From the NCBI GenBank assembly GCA_947496145.1, contig CANMBS010000008.1, positions 1-64,000 on the forward strand: DNA of 64,000 nucleotides. The letters are read 5' to 3'. The notes beneath the pieces were generated by a model. That model saw only the letters and a program-made list of their open reading frames with translations, was not told where the DNA came from and did no database searches. The translations under genes and the position numbers were made by a program. The stretch is from an uncultured Pseudovibrio sp. Its GTDB lineage: Bacteria; Pseudomonadota; Alphaproteobacteria; Rhizobiales; Stappiaceae. This document shows, in pieces, positions 59,001 to 64,000 of the stretch. Each line of letters begins with the position of its first letter. Position 1 is the first letter of the stretch.

Positions 59001-59589
59001 CCAAACGGTGCTGGTCCAGACCGTGACTGGAAGCTTCCATAGCTGCATGGGTAATACCATCATCAGCAAGGCGCTTTAAGTCCTGATGAAGGGAAACCGG
59101 GTCTGGAGTGGTCAGACCACCATAGCTCTGCCCGGTAGATGTGACCGTACCAATGGTGCCAAGACTGGCTGAAACCAGCCCCGCATACTCAAAAATCTGC
59201 CGAACAAAAACCGCGACGGATGTCTTGCCAGCTGTACCAGTCACGGCAACCATCGTCTCTGGCTGCCCGCCGGAAAATGCTGCCGCCATCAACGCAAGCT
59301 CACGCCTTGCATCCGAAGCCGCAATCAGAGCGGCTTGTCCGGCCTGCTCGCGAATGCCTTCAGTAACTCTGTCTGCATCAATTAAGATAGCAACAGCGCC
59401 AGCGTCCACAGCCTGCTTAATAAACTGTGCTCCATCCACTTTTGCACCCTTAAGGGCTGCAAACACAAAACCACGCTCCACCGCACGACTATCAGCGGTA
59501 AGTCCGGTCACTTCGAGAGTATCAACGCCGTCAGGTACAACACCCTCGGCGGATTCGATCTCTTGTTTTGTAAGGTCTTTAAGTAACAT
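56002..59589 (-). CDS. murE-murF: MurE-MurF fusion: UDP-MurNAc-tripeptide synthetase joined to D-Ala-D-Ala-adding ligase
   Basis: One uninterrupted 1195-residue frame carries two consecutive Mur ligases. Residues 1-495 are MurE: ATP loop TGTAGKTS (Lys122) and DNPR at 415-418, the meso-diaminopimelate-selecting motif. Residues about 496-712 are a strongly acidic Asp/Glu/Ala-rich linker with no recognised fold, ending in a short basic part. Residues about 713-1195 are MurF: ATP loop TGSVGKT (Lys837), NHWGVPLTL, EIGMNHHGE and DESYNANPASM. A methionine at 713 (ATG at 57453) sits where free-standing MurF proteins begin, without a good ribosome site. Both active sites look intact, so the protein should add m-DAP and then D-Ala-D-Ala. 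Fused MurE-MurF is known from Bordetella; the long linker here is the odd part. Confidence 0.95.
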   Translation of the reverse strand: MLLKDLTKQEIESAEGVVPDGVDTLEVTGLTADSRAVERGFVFAALKGAKVDGAQFIKQAVDAGAVAILIDADRVTEGIREQAGQAALIAASDARRELALMAAAFSGGQPETMVAVTGTAGKTSVAVFVRQIFEYAGLVSASLGTIGTVTSTGQSYGGLTTPDPVSLHQDLKRLADDGITHAAMEASSHGLDQHRLDGVKIVAAGFTNLGRDHMDYHPTVEDYLQAKLRLFRDLLPDDGVVVVDPEAQFADRVLAIAEERGLETFTVGYLGDDLKVLNVQPDGFSQVLELETEEGVFSVALPLAGDFQVSNALIAAGLAVAAGVALQTVLEALTVLRGAPGRIEHVGSRENGALVFVDYAHKPEALENVLAALRPLAKGRLISVFGCGGDRDAGKRPLMGEISARLADVSIVTDDNPRTEDPDSIRAEIVEACPAALEIEDRALAIRQAVNMLQEGDVLCVAGKGHETGQIVGSEVLPFSDHEEIQRALEAALEENGAPASESGELDISLDLDEMDLLVGEEDEQAAANAFDEDDLLAAVHSGVEKPDTGSPEASDDAVDQEEEDWLELEEDILGAEELADAELADVESHDPDMGKDGFPVIAEDTPEALEDELLNDLAAIEAEASVDDELIEESAGADDRLGATFEPVAEQEAAVAASPVQNADAEPVIDAFERKIKEKSRVRSAIDKPDWTIVPHINLLDAEIKSEYERQMIELPETERGPLWELADFLAAVSGDVHGDLREDITGISIDSRSLQAGEAFFAIKGENFDGHDFAGAAIKLGAAVAVVSRDKLAELPEDGRYVVVDDVLKALECLGVAARERSQARIIAITGSVGKTGTKEALRLCLSKSGLTHAPVASFNNHWGVPLTLARMHADTEFGIFEIGMNHHGEIKPLVKMVRPHVAIVTTVEPVHLEAFNSVEDIARAKAEIFTGIEPNGVAILNRDNRQYDLLRYLAAVAGVRNIVSFGMEPGAQSIAKKVAVNPDCSCLNASIMGQEISYKIGAPGVHHVINSLGVLTGVMELGANLAFAGLALAEMSAPKGRGAQTALGVKGGTALLVDESYNANPASMKAAIKLMAGLPVGKNGRRIAVLGDMLELGAESGRMHADLAVELERAKIDLVYCVGTHMKVLWERLPAQTRGAYSGTSDKLEKDLLSEVRPNDIIMIKGSLGTRMGPLVDALKKRFPEPASSGEI

Positions 59590-59701
59590 AGCGTCGATAT
59601 GTCCGGCCTATGAGACGTGAATATGGCAATACGGCTGCAAACAGGAATTGTCTTTATGTTTCCCCCAAAAGACAGCCACTCACCCTACTCAAGTCTCCTG
59701 T

Positions 59702-61426
59702 TTAGTTCCGGTTCTGATAGGAAACCGGAATTGTCTCTGCGTCATCCGCAAAATCAGGCACCACGCCGAGCATTGGTGCAATTCTGCGGATAACAGTTGC
59801 CGTGGTCGGGACAGCATTCCAACCTGCTGTCGCATAGTTCTGCCCTTCCACTTTTTGCGGCTCATCCAACACAATTAAAACGAGATACTTAGGATTGGAC
59901 ATCGGGAACGCCGACATGAAAGAGTTTAGATAAACTCCTTCCGCATAACGGCCATTCACAACCTTCTGCGCTGTACCAGTCTTCCCGCCAACATCATAAC
60001 CGGGGACCGCAGCGCGTCGGCCAGAGCCCCGCAAAACATTTTCGCGGTTGAGATAACGAAGAATCTCGCTGGTTTCTGGCTTCAGAACTTGTTTTGCAAT
60101 CTTAGCTGCATCTTCCCTGCTGCGTGGCAGGAAGGTCGGGGTAACGTACTTACCGCCATTCACAAGGGTTGCGCCTGCAACCGCCATTTGCAGCGGCGTC
60201 GTGGCAAGACCATGACCAAAGGAAATGGTCATAGCAGCCAGCTCATTCCACTTTGGCGGCAACAATGGGCGCGCAACACCTGGCATTTCAGTTTCAAGAC
60301 GTTGCGATAGCCCCACTTTTTTCAAAAAAGCTTGCTGCTCAGGAATACCGGCCTTCAACATCATCTTTGCAGTGCCGATATTAGAAGAATAAATAAAGAT
60401 TTCCGGCACGCTTAGCACACGACGCTTACCATGGAAGTCATCAATCTTCTGCCTTGCGACACGGATTGGTCGCGTCGCATCAAAGCTGTCTTCCAATCCC
60501 ACTTTGCCGCTATCCAGCGCCATGGCAACCGTAAGGCCCTTAAAGATAGACCCCAACTCAAAAGAACCACCGGTCACCCGGTTCATACGGTCTTTTTCAA
60601 GCGCTTGCTGACGGTTATTAGGATCAAAGTCCGGCAGGGATGTCATGGCAATCACCTCGCCAGTATCCACCTTCAGCACCACACCCATTGCCGCCTTGGC
60701 CTTGTAGTAGTCCATAGAGCGCCGCAACTCATCACGCACCGCATGCTGAACACGCAGATCAACGGACAGCTTAACCGGCTCCATACTCCGGTCCTGTGTA
60801 AAGCCAAGGTCTTGCAGGTCTTTCAGCCATGCCTGATCGACATACTTCTCCATGCCGGACAGACCCTGATTGTCCACATTCACAGTTCCAAGAATGTGGC
60901 TGACTGTCTGACCACCCGGATAAAACCGCTTATTGCTTTCACGGAAACCAACGCCCGGCAGACCCAGCGCATGGATAGCCTGTCGCTGTTCAACAGTGAT
61001 CTCACGCTTAAGCCAGGTAAACAGGGCATTGCTTTCAAGACGTTTCTTGATAACTGGCGTATCCAGCTCCGGTAAAACAGAAATCAGTCCGTCAAAAACT
61101 TCATCTTTGTCTGGAATTTTGCGCGGCTCAGCATAAAGCGCAGCACTTTTGATATCGGTCGCAAGAATTTCTCCATTGCGATCAACGATATCCGGGCGCG
61201 CCTGTGCAACCGAACTCTGCGCAGCCAGAAAACGCTGCGCCGGATCACCATCCTGTAAGCCCAGCAAAATAAGCCGACCAGCAATCGCACCATACACCAG
61301 CACGAAAAGAGACATTGCAAAGAAAATACGCGAACGACCCGGACCACGGAGCCGGATCGCACTGGCACCATGCCGATGACGGGAGTTAGACCGCTGCAGG
61401 AAGGAGCAGTTAGCTTGCATTGCCAC
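59702..61426 (-). CDS. ftsI: septal transpeptidase FtsI (PBP3)
   Basis: Cross-links peptidoglycan at the septum together with FtsW. The 574-residue class B penicillin-binding protein has one N-terminal membrane anchor (about 34-55) and a pedestal domain (about 70-210) starting near ARPDIVDRNGEILATD. The transpeptidase motifs are SIFK at 293-296, SSN at 347-349 and KTGT at 482-485. SIFK replaces the commoner STFK but keeps the SxxK pattern. The start is GTG with AGGAGG five bases upstream. It begins nine bases after the ftsL stop; 112 bases separate it from the murE-murF fusion. Confidence 0.95.
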   Translation of the reverse strand: MAMQANCSFLQRSNSRHRHGASAIRLRGPGRSRIFFAMSLFVLVYGAIAGRLILLGLQDGDPAQRFLAAQSSVAQARPDIVDRNGEILATDIKSAALYAEPRKIPDKDEVFDGLISVLPELDTPVIKKRLESNALFTWLKREITVEQRQAIHALGLPGVGFRESNKRFYPGGQTVSHILGTVNVDNQGLSGMEKYVDQAWLKDLQDLGFTQDRSMEPVKLSVDLRVQHAVRDELRRSMDYYKAKAAMGVVLKVDTGEVIAMTSLPDFDPNNRQQALEKDRMNRVTGGSFELGSIFKGLTVAMALDSGKVGLEDSFDATRPIRVARQKIDDFHGKRRVLSVPEIFIYSSNIGTAKMMLKAGIPEQQAFLKKVGLSQRLETEMPGVARPLLPPKWNELAAMTISFGHGLATTPLQMAVAGATLVNGGKYVTPTFLPRSREDAAKIAKQVLKPETSEILRYLNRENVLRGSGRRAAVPGYDVGGKTGTAQKVVNGRYAEGVYLNSFMSAFPMSNPKYLVLIVLDEPQKVEGQNYATAGWNAVPTTATVIRRIAPMLGVVPDFADDAETIPVSYQNRN

Positions 61427-61435
61427 TCACCCCTC

Positions 61436-61789
61436 CTATTGAATTGTGGTTCCGCGACTGGCGTACCCGCTCATCGCATCAAGTGAAACTGGCTCCATCT
61501 GCACGGGCTTGACGGGCAGTGCCTTCAACGTCGTAATCTGCTCTGCACGCAGCGGCTCCAGCTTCAGAATATCATTGTAACGGTCCACAATGCCCTGCAA
61601 CCGCCCTGGCTGGTTCAGCACACTCCATTGTGCCTTGTAATAGCGGATATCATCTTTTTCCTTGGCAATATCAGCGGAGAGCTGGCGTACCTGATCTGCA
61701 AGATTTTCGTTGGACATCTTAATATCGTAAACAAGCGCAGCGCCGATCACTACGGCGATAATAAAGAACAGATTAACGAAGCGCAGCAT
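61436..61789 (-). CDS. ftsL: cell division protein FtsL
   Basis: A 117-residue bitopic protein with a very short cytoplasmic end, one membrane helix (about residues 4-21) and a coiled coil (NLADQVRQLSADIAKEKDDIRYYKAQW). LNQPGRLQGIVDRYNDILKLEP is the common C-terminal stretch of alphaproteobacterial FtsL. It partners FtsB and FtsQ to activate FtsW-FtsI. GGAGG lies seven bases before the ATG. Confidence 0.9.
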   Translation of the reverse strand: MLRFVNLFFIIAVVIGAALVYDIKMSNENLADQVRQLSADIAKEKDDIRYYKAQWSVLNQPGRLQGIVDRYNDILKLEPLRAEQITTLKALPVKPVQMEPVSLDAMSGYASRGTTIQ

Positions 61790-61792
61790 AGC

Positions 61793-62833
61793 CTAGCCTC
61801 CCAGTCCGTGGAATGAAGCAAGGCGCGGAACGCCCGCCACATGGATATCTAACGGTCGCGCAGGCTCATCCAGTCGCCTTCCCGCCCGCAACCGGGCAGA
61901 CCGTGCGCGTGGGTTTTCAGCAACTTCTTCTGCGTTCGCATCCTGATTGCCCTTCACGATAAATTCGAAAGTCGGAGGCGGAATATCCACCTCAGGCATA
62001 TGACGCGACCCACCGCCGCGCGTTTTGCAGCGATCTGCCAGAAACCGCTTCACAATGCGGTCTTCCAGACTATGGAACGTCACAACAACCAGACGGCCAC
62101 CCGGACGCAGAATGCGCTCTGCTGCTGCCAAAGCGCCTGCGGCCTGATGCAACTCCCCATTCACGTAGATACGCAGCGCCTGAAATGTGCGCGTTGCCGG
62201 ATGGATACTGGCCTTCTTCGGGTTACGCTTCACCACCTTTTCGATAACGCGAGCAAGCTCAAGCGTCGTCTCAAAAGGCTTTTCTTCACGCGCCTGACAA
62301 ATCGCATGAGAAACACTGGAAGCCCGCTTTTCTTCACCCAGCAAACCGATAATACGGGTCAGGTCTTTGCGTTCCATGGTGTTGACCACATCCGCAGCAC
62401 TTGGCCCATCCTGTTCCATGCGCATATCAAGCGGCCCGTCAAAGCGGAAGGAAAACCCACGCTCCGCCTGATCCAGCTGCATGGAGGACACGCCAAGGTC
62501 CATCACAACACCATCAACCGCATCGTATCCCAGTGTGCGGGCATGTTCATCAAGATCAACAAACTGACCGTGCACCAGCTTCAGCCGACCGTCAGACGCT
62601 TGCTCCATAGCCCGGCCATCACGGATCGCATCCGGGTCCCGGTCCACGCCAATCACACTGGCTCCAGCCTCAAGAAAAGCGCCGGTGTAACCACCAGCAC
62701 CAAACGTTCCATCAATAATCACATCACCCGGCGCGGGGGCCATTGCCTCCCGCACCCGTTCCAGAAGGACCGGAATGTGACGCGCTGGTCCGCCTGCGAT
62801 ATCGGATTTATCTCCGTCGCCGCCCGCCATCAT
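61793..62833 (-). CDS. rsmH: 16S rRNA (cytosine-1402-N4)-methyltransferase RsmH
   Basis: Methylates N4 of C1402 in 16S rRNA. The 346-residue product (formerly MraW) has HIPVLLERVREAM, the SAM-binding IIDGTFGAGGYTGAFLEAG, GVDRDPDAI, VMDLGVSSMQLDQAERGFSF and VVTFHSLEDRIVKRFL. It overlaps the mraZ stop by four bases, and ftsL begins three bases after its stop. Confidence 0.97.
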   Translation of the reverse strand: MMAGGDGDKSDIAGGPARHIPVLLERVREAMAPAPGDVIIDGTFGAGGYTGAFLEAGASVIGVDRDPDAIRDGRAMEQASDGRLKLVHGQFVDLDEHARTLGYDAVDGVVMDLGVSSMQLDQAERGFSFRFDGPLDMRMEQDGPSAADVVNTMERKDLTRIIGLLGEEKRASSVSHAICQAREEKPFETTLELARVIEKVVKRNPKKASIHPATRTFQALRIYVNGELHQAAGALAAAERILRPGGRLVVVTFHSLEDRIVKRFLADRCKTRGGGSRHMPEVDIPPPTFEFIVKGNQDANAEEVAENPRARSARLRAGRRLDEPARPLDIHVAGVPRLASFHGLGG

Positions 62834-63300
62834 AGTGCCCCTCCGGTTGCAGCCCCCGGCGCTCCGCCGGAAGACAATACTGCAAGCGCCCGCTTCATGG
62901 CCTCGTCGCGGTGCTTTGCGAACTTCGCAGGTTCCCAGATCTGAAACTTAAACCCCTGACCCACGAAGGTAACTTCCCCATCAATCCCGGTGTGATTACG
63001 GATCATGTCCGACAGAACAATGCGCCCGTCCCTGTCAATCTTCAGCGTCTCGCTGGCCCCGTAAAGCGCCGTAGACAAAGCGTCGTACTCCATCGAGAGC
63101 GTGGAGAAGCCTTCAAGTTTTCTCTGAATTTCCGCAGTCAGTCCGTTGCCGCCAGCATCAACCGCCTCCTGAAAGGGAGACGGGAAGCAGTAAAGACCTT
63201 CAAAGCCGTCCTTCGCCAACGCCGCACGGAAGGGTGCAGGGATCGATACACGACCCTTGGCATCCACCCGATTGGTGAAGTGCGAAACAAAACCAGCCAT
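62830..63300 (-). CDS. mraZ: transcriptional regulator MraZ
   Basis: First gene of the dcw cluster and probable repressor of its promoter. The 156-residue product has two SpoVT/AbrB-like swapped-hairpin DNA-binding motifs: NRVDAKGRVSIPAPFRAAL near residues 10-28 and LKIDRDGRIVLSDMIRNHTGI near 86-106. GAGGGG lies four bases before the ATG. About 130-165 bases upstream are repeats that fit its operator. Confidence 0.95.
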   Translation of the reverse strand: MAGFVSHFTNRVDAKGRVSIPAPFRAALAKDGFEGLYCFPSPFQEAVDAGGNGLTAEIQRKLEGFSTLSMEYDALSTALYGASETLKIDRDGRIVLSDMIRNHTGIDGEVTFVGQGFKFQIWEPAKFAKHRDEAMKRALAVLSSGGAPGAATGGAL

Positions 63301-63432
63301 TGGTCCCCTCTTTAATGAGCCAGATCTTCTTGATCTGTCAGCGGCACATCAAACAACTCTCCAGTCCTTGGAGGGTCAGCGCTCAAATCAGGCAAAAACA
63401 ACAAGATTACAGAAGTACACACCGGAGCAATC

Positions 63433-63467
63433 CGGGAGACTATGGGATACCATGGGATAGCATGGGA
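63433..63467. promoter_or_regulatory. MraZ-type operator: four GGGA repeats at 10-bp spacing
   Basis: CGGGA (63433) and TGGGA (63443, 63453, 63463) recur exactly every 10 bases, so each lies on the same DNA face. MraZ is known to bind TGGGN repeats with 5-base spacers upstream of mraZ. A TTGACG at 63469-63474 on the minus strand is a fair -35, so the repeats would overlap the promoter. Confidence 0.8.
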
Positions 63468-63849
63468 CGTCAATCAACACGGCAGCTCAAACCGAAAAGA
63501 ATGCCCCTTAACATCTGCTAGTTATCACCAATTATGGTAAACGAAGTATTGATAGGCAATTACGCTGGGTTTTCTGAGAGTTATGCACTCCTTTCAAGGC
63601 ATTACAACCCTGAGTACACACAGCTCCTGCAATGCAAAAAGAAAGAAATCAGCCAAATTGACATAAGAATTTTCACGCATCCCGTATCAGTGTATAGCGC
63701 TAATAACCCGCCAATCCTTGGCTTTTCATGGGCTTTCATACGCAAGTGGGGCAATCTCCCATGAACGCCCAGACCCAACCAAGCCCATAAAATCCCAGTG
63801 TTGGAATGTTCAGTCTGGCTACCCTCGACAGCTACAGTCCCCACAAACG

Positions 63850-63873
63850 AAAAAGGCCAGCAACATGCCAGCC
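63850..63873 (-). terminator. terminator of the partial gene at the right edge
   Basis: On the minus strand GGCTGGCA pairs with TGCTGGCC (two G-U pairs) around a TGT loop, followed by five Ts. It lies about 30 bases past the stop at 63905. Confidence 0.75.
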
Positions 63874-63904
63874 CCTCGCTAATCCCGTATTGTAGCAATT
63901 AACG

Positions 63905-64000
63905 CTATCTGGCAAGGCCCAGCCCAACCAGATAATCAGCACCTTTACGCAGATTGGCCACATCCATGATCTCAAGAATGAGGCGCGGGTTGCTCTCCAG
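63905..64000 (-). CDS. C-terminal end of an unidentified gene (cut by the window edge)
   Basis: The last 96 bases read in frame on the minus strand as a 31-residue C-terminus with MDVANLRKGADYLVGLGLAR before a TAG. Composition and the terminator after it support coding. I do not recognise the protein from this piece. It is transcribed toward mraZ but ended before it. Confidence 0.65.
   Translation of the reverse strand: MESNPRLILEIMDVANLRKGADYLVGLGLAR

Larger units (their letters stand above)
63301..63904. other. long upstream region of the dcw cluster
   Basis: About 600 bases without a supported gene. The part next to mraZ is its leader (63301-63432) and the operator. A plus-strand frame (63534-63764, 76 codons) is open, but its composition and lack of a ribosome site give no support. 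From about 63850 the region holds the terminator of the next gene. Confidence 0.5.

Noticed and set aside
63534-63764. 76-codon plus-strand frame upstream of the dcw cluster
   Set aside because: No Shine-Dalgarno and no family likeness; the region fits a long regulatory spacer.

Overview
The window looks like one chromosomal segment of an alphaproteobacterium. The evidence is a circularly permuted two-piece tmRNA gene followed directly by an alphaproteobacterial-type sspB, the DUF4169 and ribbon-helix-helix pair behind it, an hflK-hflC-DUF2065-degP cluster, and a long FtsZ ending in a conserved EIPAFLRRQ-type tail. Moderate G+C and the gene set would fit a marine Stappiaceae-type genome (Pseudovibrio or a relative), but that genus guess is inference. 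I see no rRNA, tRNA, CRISPR array, integrase or insertion sequence.

Layout. 1-6 kb: miaA and serB diverge; serB converges on a membrane quality-control cluster on the minus strand (hflK, hflC, DUF2065, DegP-like protease). 6-11 kb: an ElaA-like acetyltransferase, an odd PhyH-like protein, and a minus-strand run thyA-kdsB-histidine phosphatase-folA. 11-12.6 kb: two-piece ssrA, sspB, DUF4169 and RHH genes. 12.6-22.5 kb: a large AsmA-family protein, an FAD-linked oxidase, a ClC transporter, and an araC-azlC-azlD block with two near-identical candidate operators. 22.5-28.6 kb: aminopeptidase P, an intergenic region with five tandem hairpins that all show UCCUCCC or CCCUCCC loops (a likely sRNA), prmA and a UvrD/PcrA helicase. 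28.6-36 kb: accessory genes (DUF4142, HAD phosphatase, SnoaL-like, AraC-GyrI regulator), ligA and a GT87 glycosyltransferase. 36-39.7 kb: an RTX/cadherin-like surface protein broken by a one-base frameshift, and a small exported protein.

39.8-63.3 kb, all on the minus strand, is an extended division and cell-wall (dcw) cluster. In transcription order it reads mraZ, rsmH, ftsL, ftsI, murE-murF (fused), mraY, murD, ftsW, murG, murC, murB, ddlB, ftsQ, ftsA, ftsZ, lpxC, bamD, recN. Many genes overlap by 1-13 bases. It makes UDP-MurNAc-pentapeptide and lipid II, assembles the septal machinery and continues into outer-membrane biogenesis. Four GGGA repeats at 10-bp spacing upstream of mraZ look like the MraZ operator. 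The end of another minus-strand gene lies at the right edge.

Most notable points: a single 1195-residue MurE-MurF fusion with a roughly 220-residue acidic linker; the tandem CUCCUCCC-loop RNA; the AraC operator pair; and the frameshifted RTX gene.
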